A stretch of DNA of 64,000 nt from Luteolibacter luteus. GTDB taxonomy: Bacteria > Verrucomicrobiota > Verrucomicrobiia > Verrucomicrobiales > Akkermansiaceae. Made by a program: the position numbers and the translations under genes. The stretch lies in NCBI RefSeq assembly GCF_012913485.1, contig NZ_CP051774.1, forward strand, positions 6,076,001-6,140,000, in the 5' to 3' direction. Shown here piece after piece: positions 51,447 to 61,300 of the stretch (the stretch's first letter is position 1; every line of letters begins with the position of its first letter). The notes beneath the pieces were generated by a model that was not told the origin of the DNA, made no database searches, and worked only from the letters and a program-made list of their open reading frames with translations.

Positions 51447-54400
51447 GGAGCGATGCTCACGTTGCTGAAGTGAGCCTGATGGAGCAAGCTCTGGCTTCCG
51501 CTCGCCACCGCAAGGCCAAAGTAACAGGTCTCCGGGAAATCCGCGGTCAGGCTGCCGATCGGTGTCCACGCTTCACCATCCATGCTCTTGTAGGCGGTGA
51601 TCACGCTTCCGTTGCGCGTGAGCCGCACCCAGGCATTCGGGAAGGCCGCACTGCCGCTCGAGTTCGTGGAGGTGTTCCCGTTGAAGCCCGTGCGGCGGAT
51701 CCAGCGGAAGCCGCCTTCCTCCGTCACGCCCAGGAAAACATGCCGTGAGTTCGAAGCTAGCGTATCGCGGATCATCACACCCGCCCGCGAGAGGCTCCCG
51801 CTGGCCGAGACCGACGCCACCCGCGCGGTAATGCTGCCGTTTCCGCCAAGCGGCTGCCACACGAACTGGAAGCTATCCGAACGCCCCGCCAATTCGCCCG
51901 CGCCGCTCACGTCGAACTCGCCATTCCCATGAACGCTGGATCCCGTGACCTCGCCGCTTCCGATCTGGCTGTCACTCCACGGCAGAGGCAGGTCCGGTCC
52001 CGTCACATCGATCAGAAGCCCGGCCTCGGCATACGCACCCGCGGCATCGCTCACACGGATGACGAAAACCTGCAATCCCGCACTGCCCGCAGGAGGCGTG
52101 CCCGATAGCGATCCGTCGGAGGCCACTTCCAGCCACTCCGGTCCTTCGATCTTGGAAAAACTCAGGGTATCGCCCAGATCCTCATCCATCGCTTCTCCGT
52201 CGAGCGTCGTGCCCTCATAGGGCAGCTCTTCTTCCCCGGCGGATCGCTGCACCGGATTGTGAAGGAAGAGCGGAGCGTCGTTCACATTCACGACCTCGAT
52301 CACCAGCGTGGCCTCGGCGGAAAGCCCCGCCGCATCCGTCACGCGAACCCTCGCGAGATTCGTCCCGACTTGGGAACCCGGTGGTTTCCCCTGCAGGCTG
52401 CCGTCGTTGGCGATACCCAGCCAGGGAGGTCCGGAGACCAGTTCGAAGCTCAGGGATTCGCCCGGATCGGGATCCACCACGTGGTTGGCAAGCGCCACCG
52501 CGTATTCCTCGTCCTCCGCCGCTTCGGGGAGTGCCAGAATCGGTGCCAGGAAAACCGGCGGGTCATTCACGTTCACCACCACGATCCAAAGCAATGCTTC
52601 GCCAAAAGCCCCGGACTTGTCCGTCGCCCGCACCACCACCTCGCTGATTCCGACATCCCCCTTGCCAGGGACACCCGTTACCGTGCCATCCGCCGCGATG
52701 CTCACCCATTCCGGGCCGGATATCTTCGAATAGCTCAGCTCATCCCCCGCGTCGGCGTCCGATGCGGCACCGGAGAGCATCTGCATATAGGTCACATCCT
52801 GCGTCGCATCGCCCAGAGCGAGCGACGGACTCATGAAGACCGGCGCATCATTCACATTCGCGACCTCCACCGTGAGAGCCAGCTCGTCGTAGAGCCCCTC
52901 ATGATCGGTCACGCGGATGACGACGACATGGGTGCCTACATCCTCATTCGCCGGCACGCCATGCATCGCACCGCTTGGCTCGATGACCAGCCATGAAGGC
53001 CCCGACTCCTTGCTGAAGACGAGTACGTCCCCGGCATCAGGATCGTAAGCAGACCATTGGCCTTCCAAGGCTTCGTCTTGCATCACCGCAGCCGATTCGC
53101 TTTCCACCGCGAAGGCAGGCGCGCGATTGCCGCTCAGGATCGTCACCGTGACGTCCAGGCTCGCGCTCTTGAAAGGATAGCCTCCCCCCAGTCCGCGATC
53201 CTGCACGGAGATCCGCAGCTGATGAGCGCCGATTAAAAGCGGAAGCGGATCTACGATGCTCAAGGTCCCGCTCGCCGGATCGATGGCAAAGGCTCCGGCC
53301 TCATTCCCGGAGGAGATGCGGTAAATCAGCGCCTCGTTCTCCGGATCCTTGGCCAAGCCTTCGCTGACCACCATGCCGGCCATCAGCGACTCCCGCAGGA
53401 TCTCGAAGCTCGCGGAAGCGGCATCGAATGCAGGTGCCTGATTGATATCAAAGGGACGAAGATGGGTCCCGGGAATCACGGTGATCGTAGGAAAGCCCGG
53501 GCCGGTCCACGCGACCTGCACGTGCCCGTCGCCCGTGCCATTCTTCTGCAACGCGCCGATGTAGTAGTCTTTACCCGCTTCGAGATAGATCGGCTCGGAT
53601 TGCTGGCCGGGATACTTTGTCCACTCGCCGGGATCGCTCCAGCCGTTGATTCCTGCAATCGTCGCGCCGGAACTCTCGCTCGCATCCGGACTAAGCACCA
53701 GGGAGCTCGAGTCGTTCGACGAGAGGTAGAAGGTATAGTAGCCGCTGGTTTCCGGCGTCAGAAGCGCTTGGATCCGCGAGCCATAATCCTGGCCGGGATT
53801 ATCCAAGCTTTCGAGGGATGGGAGCAAGCGGGTCGATGTCGGGAAATAGGGATAGCGCTCGTTTTGGAGCAACTCTTCCACGGAATCCCCCGGCACCTCG
53901 TTCCAGATCTGCTGCACCAGTCCCCGGTCCGGCATGGAGCCCTCCGGCAGCACATTGATGGTCACCTGGCCGGAGCCGGAAAGCGGCGGTGAGCCACTGT
54001 CAGTCACCTGCAGCGTCAGCGTGTAAGAAGGCACCACATCCGCATCCATCACGCCTCCGGCCGCCACCCGGATCATCCCGCTCGCAGGATCGATGCTGAA
54101 GACCTCACCGGCATTTCCCGCCGTGATGGTGAAGTTCCCATGAGTATCTCCGGGATTCGTGTCCAATGCCGACACCGTTCCGACGTTCTGGCCAGCAAAG
54201 GCAGTCTCCTCGATGGTGAGGATCGCCCCCTGCACCTGCGGCGGATAGTTCCGCTGGTAGGGCACCAGATACTTCCCGCCCAGCAATTGCTTCGGGATGC
54301 CGGGCCCGGAAAACGCCACCGCCACGTGATCCGTGCCGGTGCTCTCCTTGTGAAGCGCCTCGATGGAGTAGGCCTGTCCCGCGATCAGCGTGACCGGGGA

Positions 54401-56962
54401 GGATTGGTAGGGACTGCTATCTCCCCAGTGATAATGCTCCGTGCCGCCAATGACGGAGGCGATCTGCGAGGCCCCGCTTTGTTCATTGCTCGCGTCGAAC
54501 CAAAGCTGGCTGGATCCGTCGGAGGAAATCCAGAACAGGTAGCTCCCGGACACCGGCGGGATGAAATAGCCGCGCACCGTGCTGCCATAGTTGTCGCCAT
54601 GCTCCAGCCCATCGAAGGCGGTCAGGAATTCCTCGCTATCCGGATAGTCCGGATACTTCGTCGTGGCATTGATCAGGCCTGCCACGGAGCTACCCGGGAT
54701 CCCTTCGAAGTAAGTCCGGATCACTCCGCCCGGCAGGAGTCCTGAAGGAATGTCGATGATCGTGATCCCGAGTGTTGCCGTGTCGCTGGCCCCGCCCACA
54801 TCCGTCACCCGGAGGGTCAGCGTGTGCTGCACCGCGCCATCGATCTCACCGAGCCCTGCTGCTGATGCCGCGATCACCCCGCTACCCGGATCGATCGTGA
54901 AAAGCCCGGACTCATTTCCGGAGATGATCTCGAAAGCAAGCTGGTCGAAGCGGTCCACATCGGTGGAAAGCATCGTGAACAAAGCCGTGCCCGGCCGTGT
55001 TCTTTCAAGCAGGGTCACGGTGGCATCCTCCATCACCGGCGCTTCGTTCGCGTCGCTGATGCTCACCACCACGCGGATGGTCTCGCTCAATGATGCATTC
55101 GCCGCGTCGGTGATCGACACCAGTAGTTCGAAGGTCGCGGGATCGTCCCAGCGACTGGAGAGACGCTCGTAGTCGAGCCCTGAGGGATCGATCACCCGGA
55201 TCTCGCCGGTGGCGGGATCGATCGAGAAGATCGCGTCCTCATTGCCCGAGAGGATCGCCCAGGACAAGGCAGCGGTCCCGTGGTCATTCCGTGGCGCTAC
55301 CGTTCCCACCGTGAAATCCAGGGCGGGATTTTCCGCCACCGTGAAGCGCTCCGGTTTCACGCCGCCTTCCACCGTGCCGCTGATGAAGTAGGTCCCCAGC
55401 GAGCCATAGTCCGAGTAACCGTCCTCCAAGGGGTTGCCTTTCCCCGTGCCGCTCACCTCCACCACGTACTCTCCGGCGGGCAAGACCGTGGCAATGGTCG
55501 CGCCAAGCTCCTCCTGCGGATTCACGGTCATCAGGTAGTCGCCCGTCGTGGCGTCCACCAGTTCGGCCATCACGTCCAGATTGGGATTGGCCGCCACCGG
55601 CTTGACCTGGATCTCGACTGCGCCGCCGCTGGTCTTGAAGCGGTAGCAATCGACATCGGAAGTGCATTCGATGATCCCCTCGTTCGCCACGCTGTTGTCC
55701 GGCAGGATCTCCAGATACGACGAGCTTTCAAAGTCATCCCCGGTATCGTCCGCCCGGTAGTTGACGCTGTTGTTGCTGGTGATCAGCGCCAGATCGTCCT
55801 GGGTACGGCTGGCTCCGGCATACTCGCCCTTCGACCACTGGGTCAGGTTCTCGTAATAACCCGCTCCCATGATCGGCGCCCAGCCGGTCTCGCCACTACC
55901 ATGCCCATAGTAGTAATCTTCCGGCGGGAGGATCCGGCCGTCGTGGCTGAGTCCCAGCGCGTGGCCGAGTTCATGGGAAATCACCTCCGCCGCCACCTTG
56001 CCGCTGCTGTAGAAGGCCCAGCACACCGTGCTCGTGCTCCAATTGTAGGATCCCACGTAAGCCACACCACCGGCGTCCGGCGAGGCCGCGATCGTCGGCG
56101 TGATCACCACGTGCTGGCGATGCCCGGCAGCTGCATGGTCGAAAACCTTGCGATCCGTCGTGACGTTCAGGTTGAAGCCCTGGAAGTCCTCGCAGACCAT
56201 CTTCCAAACCTCGTGCACCTGCGCGTTGCTCACGCCGGGTGCCTCCGCGTCAAATTCACCCCAGCCCGGGAAGGGCCCCGCTTCACCATCGAAGTCCAGA
56301 TAGATCACTCCTTCCGCCCCCGGCAGGCTCTCCAGCGGCACGATCGTTTGATAGTGCGGGATCGGGATGTCGATCGGATGAGCCTCCGGCGCTTGCTCGA
56401 TGCCTGCTTGCTCTGGGAGGGCGATCCGGTAGTTGGCGCAGATCACCCCATCAAGCGGAGTTTGCACCAGCGCTGCTGCGCCCCCTGGACCCGCGGGTTC
56501 CACCTTCCATGACTCGCCGCTACCATCGAAGATCATGTTCCCCGCCAACTTCCCCGCGACGCCTTGCATCGTCTGGCGCTGGAAATAGAAGCGGCCGCGC
56601 TCCGGCGCATCGAAGCGGCCTTGGACAAAGAGCACTCCGTCCTCGTCCCGGCGCATCAGCGTGACCTTGCCCGCATGATCGCGGCCATCGGGAAGGCGGA
56701 TATGGAAACTCTCGCCCTCCACCGCGCGATCCAGGAAATCCTCCTGCAAGGGCATCGACAGGCGCTCCGCCTTATCCTTCCCGACCAGTTGCCGGACACT
56801 CGTCAAATCCGGCCGGACCTCTGTTAGAGCGGTCCTTGTCATTGTGCCGTCAGGAGTCCCGCTCGGAGACACGACCGCACTCGACCTCGTTTCCTTATGA
56901 AGGAAGAGGCCCAAAGTGGCGAGGAGCGGGAGGGTCGCCAGAATCGAGGCTGTCCGATTCAT
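51443..56962 (-). CDS. giant secreted metzincin-like metalloprotease with PA14 and Ig-like repeats
   Basis: The 1,839-residue protein starts with a signal-type segment (SILATLPLLATLGLFL). Residues 50-200 may be a propeptide. The zinc protease domain has HELGHALGLSH (330-340), the HExxHxxGxxH motif of metzincins, and a later Met in PIMGAGYY for the Met-turn. A PPC-like domain follows (about 405-530), then cadherin-like modules, two PA14 domains (about 745-905 and about 1015-1180), and four He_PIG/Ig-like repeats of about 93 residues (1250-1640, pattern NVNDAPVF). The last about 190 residues form a concanavalin A/DUF1349-like module with MIRDTLASNSRHVFLG. It is probably cell-surface or secreted and degrades protein. 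The gene is coupled to a lipoprotein gene. Confidence 0.88.
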   Translation of the reverse strand: MNRTASILATLPLLATLGLFLHKETRSSAVVSPSGTPDGTMTRTALTEVRPDLTSVRQLVGKDKAERLSMPLQEDFLDRAVEGESFHIRLPDGRDHAGKVTLMRRDEDGVLFVQGRFDAPERGRFYFQRQTMQGVAGKLAGNMIFDGSGESWKVEPAGPGGAAALVQTPLDGVICANYRIALPEQAGIEQAPEAHPIDIPIPHYQTIVPLESLPGAEGVIYLDFDGEAGPFPGWGEFDAEAPGVSNAQVHEVWKMVCEDFQGFNLNVTTDRKVFDHAAAGHRQHVVITPTIAASPDAGGVAYVGSYNWSTSTVCWAFYSSGKVAAEVISHELGHALGLSHDGRILPPEDYYYGHGSGETGWAPIMGAGYYENLTQWSKGEYAGASRTQDDLALITSNNSVNYRADDTGDDFESSSYLEILPDNSVANEGIIECTSDVDCYRFKTSGGAVEIQVKPVAANPNLDVMAELVDATTGDYLMTVNPQEELGATIATVLPAGEYVVEVSGTGKGNPLEDGYSDYGSLGTYFISGTVEGGVKPERFTVAENPALDFTVGTVAPRNDHGTAALSWAILSGNEDAIFSIDPATGEIRVIDPSGLDYERLSSRWDDPATFELLVSITDAANASLSETIRVVVSISDANEAPVMEDATVTLLERTRPGTALFTMLSTDVDRFDQLAFEIISGNESGLFTIDPGSGVIAASAAGLGEIDGAVQHTLTLRVTDVGGASDTATLGITIIDIPSGLLPGGVIRTYFEGIPGSSVAGLINATTKYPDYPDSEEFLTAFDGLEHGDNYGSTVRGYFIPPVSGSYLFWISSDGSSQLWFDASNEQSGASQIASVIGGTEHYHWGDSSPYQSSPVTLIAGQAYSIEALHKESTGTDHVAVAFSGPGIPKQLLGGKYLVPYQRNYPPQVQGAILTIEETAFAGQNVGTVSALDTNPGDTHGNFTITAGNAGEVFSIDPASGMIRVAAGGVMDADVVPSYTLTLQVTDSGSPPLSGSGQVTINVLPEGSMPDRGLVQQIWNEVPGDSVEELLQNERYPYFPTSTRLLPSLESLDNPGQDYGSRIQALLTPETSGYYTFYLSSNDSSSLVLSPDASESSGATIAGINGWSDPGEWTKYPGQQSEPIYLEAGKDYYIGALQKNGTGDGHVQVAWTGPGFPTITVIPGTHLRPFDINQAPAFDAASASFEILRESLMAGMVVSEGLAKDPENEALIYRISSGNEAGAFAIDPASGTLSIVDPLPLLIGAHQLRISVQDRGLGGGYPFKSASLDVTVTILSGNRAPAFAVESESAAVMQDEALEGQWSAYDPDAGDVLVFSKESGPSWLVIEPSGAMHGVPANEDVGTHVVVIRVTDHEGLYDELALTVEVANVNDAPVFMSPSLALGDATQDVTYMQMLSGAASDADAGDELSYSKISGPEWVSIAADGTVTGVPGKGDVGISEVVVRATDKSGAFGEALLWIVVVNVNDPPVFLAPILALPEAAEDEEYAVALANHVVDPDPGESLSFELVSGPPWLGIANDGSLQGKPPGSQVGTNLARVRVTDAAGLSAEATLVIEVVNVNDAPLFLHNPVQRSAGEEELPYEGTTLDGEAMDEDLGDTLSFSKIEGPEWLEVASDGSLSGTPPAGSAGLQVFVIRVSDAAGAYAEAGLLIDVTGPDLPLPWSDSQIGSGEVTGSSVHGNGEFDVSGAGELAGRSDSFQFVWQPLGGNGSITARVASVSASGSLSRAGVMIRDTLASNSRHVFLGVTEEGGFRWIRRTGFNGNTSTNSSGSAAFPNAWVRLTRNGSVITAYKSMDGEAWTPIGSLTADFPETCYFGLAVASGSQSLLHQAHFSNVSIAP

Positions 56963-57195
56963 CAGGGGCTAGATCAGCCGGAGTTGATCTATCAGCCGAT
57001 GATGCGAATGACACCTTTGTTTGCAAGCCGGTATTTGACTCAAGGCTATTTAAGTCAGAGATTTACGATGAACTTCGTTCATTTCGTGAATAAGGCGTGA
57101 AGTTACTGTGACTTGCGCCGGTTCGCATGTCCCCTATGCCGGCTATGGGTAAATTCCCTAAGAAGACGTAGGGCCAAGCCGTTATTCCATGAGCC
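56963..57195. promoter_or_regulatory. divergent promoter region with dyad
   Basis: The 233-base gap serves two divergent genes. It contains TTGACT at 57035-57040 and, about 30 bases on, a perfect dyad ATGAAC-TTC-GTTCAT at 57068-57082, plus AT-rich spacers. A shared operator controlling the metalloprotease and the squalene-cyclase-like gene is plausible. No -10 box with good spacing is clear. Confidence 0.35.
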
Positions 57196-58314
57196 ATGAA
57201 ACAAGGATCACCTTCTGTCTTACAACTTCCGCTCATCGCGATAGCCGTTGTTTCAATGGCGGCTATCGATAACGTGAAGGCCGCCGGTCTCGAAGACTCC
57301 ACTCGCGCCAAGGCCTTGGAAAGTATCGGCAGCGGGCTGAAGTTCCTCGCGGATGCCCAGAAGGATCCGGGCTACTGGTCCACGCCCGACATGCCGGGCC
57401 TCAGCGGGCTGATCGTCCAGTCCTTCCTCGTCGCCCCCGAGTTCTCGCGTCCGGCAGGTGATGCCGTGGACAAGGGGCTGGATTTCATCCGCTCCGCCGC
57501 CAAGCCGGATGGAGGGATCTATAACAAGGGCATGGCGAACTATAACACCTCGATCGCGCTTGCGACGCTCCTCCGCGCCGACAAACCGGGCGATGAGGTC
57601 ATCATCGACAAGGCGCGGAACTTCCTCGTCGGGGCGCAGAAGAAGGACGCGGAGAAGCCCGCGAATGACGGCGGCTTCGGCTACGAACCGGGCGGTAACC
57701 GTAGCCGCCCCGATCTCGACAACACGGTCTTCGCCGTCGAAGCGCTGGCGATGTACCGCGACAAGCATCAAGGCGAAGAGCCCATCGGCCAACCGGATCT
57801 CGATTGGCAGGCGGCGATCGATTTTGTCAGCCGCTGCCAGAACCTCAAGGCAACCAACCCTGCTGAATGGGCGAGCGACGAACCGGCGGAGAAAGGTGGC
57901 TTCACCTACACTCCGGAGGGAGGAAACGGCGGCACCCACAGCTACGGCACCATGTCCTACTCGGGACTGCTCAGCCTCATTCATGCGAAGGTAAAGGCTG
58001 ACGATCCGCGTGTGAAAGCCGCTGTCGATTGGCTCTCGCGTCGCTACACCGTGGAGGAGAATCCGGGCCTCGGTGACCAGGGCCTCTACTATTACTACTT
58101 CGTCATGGCAAAGACCCTCCATGCCTCCGGCGTCCCGCAGCTCGAAGCCGATGGCAAGAAGATCGACTGGCGCGAGGACCTCGCCCGCAAGCTGATCTCG
58201 CTTCAGAAGAAAGACGGATCGTGGGCCAACGAGAATGGCCGTTGGATGGAACAGGATCCCGTGCTCGTCACCGGCTACACCGTGACAGCCCTGGCGATCC
58301 TTTGCGGGAAGTGA
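57196..58314 (+). CDS. exported squalene-cyclase/prenyltransferase-fold protein
   Basis: The 372-residue product has a signal peptide (LPLIAIAVVSMAAIDNVKAAG). Then about six alpha-alpha repeats have the terpene-cyclase or prenyltransferase pattern: GLKFLADAQKDPGYWST, GLDFIRSAAKPDGGIYN, DGGFGYEPGGNRSRPDLDNTVFAV, AIDFVSRCQNL, and the final KLISLQKKDGSWANENGRWMEQDP. The QxxDGSW motifs are typical of the squalene-cyclase QW motif. No catalytic acid (DxDD) is seen, so it is not a cyclase; this fold in secreted proteins of planctomycetes and verrucomicrobia probably binds ligand or protein. It is divergent from the giant protease gene and convergent with the second giant gene. Confidence 0.85.
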   Translation: MKQGSPSVLQLPLIAIAVVSMAAIDNVKAAGLEDSTRAKALESIGSGLKFLADAQKDPGYWSTPDMPGLSGLIVQSFLVAPEFSRPAGDAVDKGLDFIRSAAKPDGGIYNKGMANYNTSIALATLLRADKPGDEVIIDKARNFLVGAQKKDAEKPANDGGFGYEPGGNRSRPDLDNTVFAVEALAMYRDKHQGEEPIGQPDLDWQAAIDFVSRCQNLKATNPAEWASDEPAEKGGFTYTPEGGNGGTHSYGTMSYSGLLSLIHAKVKADDPRVKAAVDWLSRRYTVEENPGLGDQGLYYYYFVMAKTLHASGVPQLEADGKKIDWREDLARKLISLQKKDGSWANENGRWMEQDPVLVTGYTVTALAILCGK

Positions 58315-58333
58315 TTCGCGAGGGCGATGTCCC

Positions 58334-61300
58334 TCACGGCGAAATCTGCACGTTGCTGAACTGCGAGGTATTCAGGATCTCTTCCCCACCGCTCGCCACC
58401 GCCAAGCCGAAGTAACATGTCGCCGGGAAGTCCGCCGTCAGGCTGCCCACCTGTGTCCATGCAGTGCCGTTTACACTCTTGTAAGCGGTGATCACGTTCC
58501 CGCTGCGGACCAGACGCACCCAGGCATTGGGCAGCGTGGCCGTGCCGCTCGGCGACGATGACGTGTTCCCGTTGAAGCCTGTTCGACGCACCCAGCGGTA
58601 AGCTCCATCGCCCGTGAGTCCCATGAAGACATGGCGCGAATTCGTCGCCAGCGTGTCGCGGATCATCACGCCTACCCGCGAATTCATGCCGGTGTTCTCC
58701 AGCGAGCTGATCCGCGCGATGATCTCCCCGTTTCCGCTGACCGGTTGCCAGGCGAAGTTCATCGCGTCATTCCGTCCTGTCAACGTGCCCGCTCCCGTGA
58801 CCGTGAAGACCCCCGCTCCATAGCTGGCAGAGCCCTCCGTAGTCCCGCCACCGATGCCGTCCGTTGTCCATGGCAAGGGCAGTTCATCTCCTGCGACCTC
58901 GATGGCCAGCGTGGCCTCGTCCCAAAGGCCCGCGGTGTCGGTCACCCTTACGGTGAAGCTATTCGTCCCGGTGCTTCCTGCCGGGGGACTGCCGGAGAGG
59001 GTTCCGTTCGCCGCCACCAGCAGCCACTCGGGACCGCCCGTCTTCGAATACGTGATCGCATCCCCGGCATCGGCATCTGCCGCGGTTTCCGCGATGCTTT
59101 GGCCGGTGTAAGCCTGTTCCTCGGTCGCGCTTGCCCGCTGGATCGGATCCACGGTGAAGACGGGAGCGTCATTCACATTGATCACCGTCACCAGAAGCGT
59201 GGTCTCATCGTAGGCTCCTGCAGCATCGGTCACGCGCAGGCTGAAGCTATTGGTTCCCACGTCCCCGTTTGCAGGCGTGCCAGTGATGGCGCCATCCGCG
59301 GCCACGTTCAGCCATGCGGGTCCTTCATGTTTGGAATAGGTGATCGTATCATCTGCATCCACGTCGCCCGCCGCTCCTGCTAGGTTGGCGTTGTAGGCCG
59401 TATCCTCGGTCGCGTTCGTGCCATGGATGGGATCCGCGGTGAAGACCGGCGCGTCATTCACGTTTGTCACCATGATCACCAAGCTGGCTTCATCATAGGC
59501 TCCGCTGCCATCGCTCGCCCGGATGGTGAAGGTGTTCGTCCCGACGTCGCCGTTTCCGGGCGTTCCGCCCAGCGTGCCATTGGCTGCCACGCTCAACCAG
59601 TCCGGGCCGGACTGCTTGGAATACGAGATGGTATCCCCCGCATCATCGTCGGACGCCACGCCTGCGATGCTTCCGCTGTAGGCGGCATCTTCGGTCGCAT
59701 CCGCGCCGTGGACCGGATCGCTCGCGATCACCGGTGCGTCGTTCACGTTCGCGACCACGATGGTGAAGCTTGCCTCTTCCCAAAGCCCGCCCGCATCGGT
59801 CACCCGCACCGTGAAGTTGTTTAATCCCACATGCGCGTTCAAGGGCGTGCCGCTCAATGCTCCGTTGGCCGCCACGTTCAGCCAGGCCGGCCCGCCTTGC
59901 TTGGTGAAGCTTAGCGCGTCGCCAGCATCCGGGTCGGTCGCGTCCGTCGCGATGCTGCCGCTGTAGGCACTATCCTCCGTGGCACCTGCCTTCGTGAAGG
60001 GATTCGTGGTGAAAGCAGGCGTGCGGTTCGGCACCAGTGCGTCGTGCAGCGAGTCGATCTCCGCGGAGCTCAATGCCCGCTCGTAGATCCGCACGTCGTC
60101 GATCGATCCGTCGAAGTGTTTGTTGTTATCGCGATGGTCGTAGCCGACCGCTACCGCGCGTGGGAGCAATGGCTGGATCGCACCGCTGCCGGAGGCTGCT
60201 TCCACTCCATCGAGGAAGATCCTACCTGCGGTTCCGCTGCGGATAGCCGCCACATGGTGCCATTGGCCGTCGTTCAGCGTGGCCGTGGTGGTCAGGTCGA
60301 ATTGATGCTGGTCGTTGTTGTAGACGAAGAAATTCACCGTGCCGTTGGCATTCACGTTGAGCACGTATTCGCCTTGGTGCCCGCTCGCACCCGGCTCGCG
60401 CTGTTGGATCACCGTGCCCAGCGGCGAGCCCGGATCCACCTTCACCCAGGCCGCCAGGGAGAAATCCCCGCTCCCGGTTACAGCGGCGGAGGTCCCCACC
60501 AGTAATCCGTCGTCGCTGCCATCGAAATCGAGCGCATTGCCTGAAAGTCCGCCGACCCAGCTGGCACCGCTCACCGTTCCATCCTGGAGACGCCCCGTGC
60601 TGTCGTCGGCATTCGTTCCGCTGCCGTCATCCAGCTTCCACCAGGCGCGGAGGTTCGCATAGCTGGCAGGCGGCTGGGAGGCATTGGAATCGGGGTCGCT
60701 GCCCAGCAAGGTTTCCAAGCCGGTCGGGAAACCGTCGCCGTCCGGATCTGCCGAGGGATCGGTATTTTCCACGGTGATGGAGGCCGGCGAGGAACTCACC
60801 GCACCGCCGCTGTAGTTCACCCTTGCCGTCAGCGCGTGGGTCCCTGCCACCGCCCCAGTCCAGGTCACCGAGTAGGGCGCGGAGCTATCGCTATCGATCA
60901 AGGTGGCACCACGGAAGAACTGCACCGAGGTGATGGCCTGGGAGCCTCCTGCCAGATCCGCGCTGATGGTGATATTGGATCCCGCTTGGAAGGTCGCTGC
61001 CGCCAGCGGCGAGCTGATGTTCACCGTCGGCACCGCGGGCGGAGCACCGAAATCCGCTGCCGCCACGAAGGGGAAAAGCACGCCCGCCGGGAGATCCTGC
61101 CGTGCGATCTGCGGCCCCGACCAAGCCACCGCGAGGTGATCGCCACCCCCGCCTTCGCGTTGCTGGGCTTCCAGCCAGTAGACCTTCCCTGCCTGCAATT
61201 GGATCGCGGCCGACTTCTGGGATCCCTGCGCATCCCAAGCCTTGAAATTCGTGTAGCCGTCCACCCATGCGATCTCTTCCTTGCTCGCCGAACTGGCATC

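Noticed and set aside
55280-56512. 410-residue plus-strand frame inside the giant metalloprotease gene
   Set aside because: It runs antisense through the zinc-binding motif region and has Arg/His-rich composition.
58900-60020. Tandem repeat array that could be mistaken for a CRISPR or satellite
   Set aside because: The repeats of about 280 bases encode He_PIG/Ig-like protein modules in frame and vary as protein repeats do; there are no short palindromic repeats or spacers.
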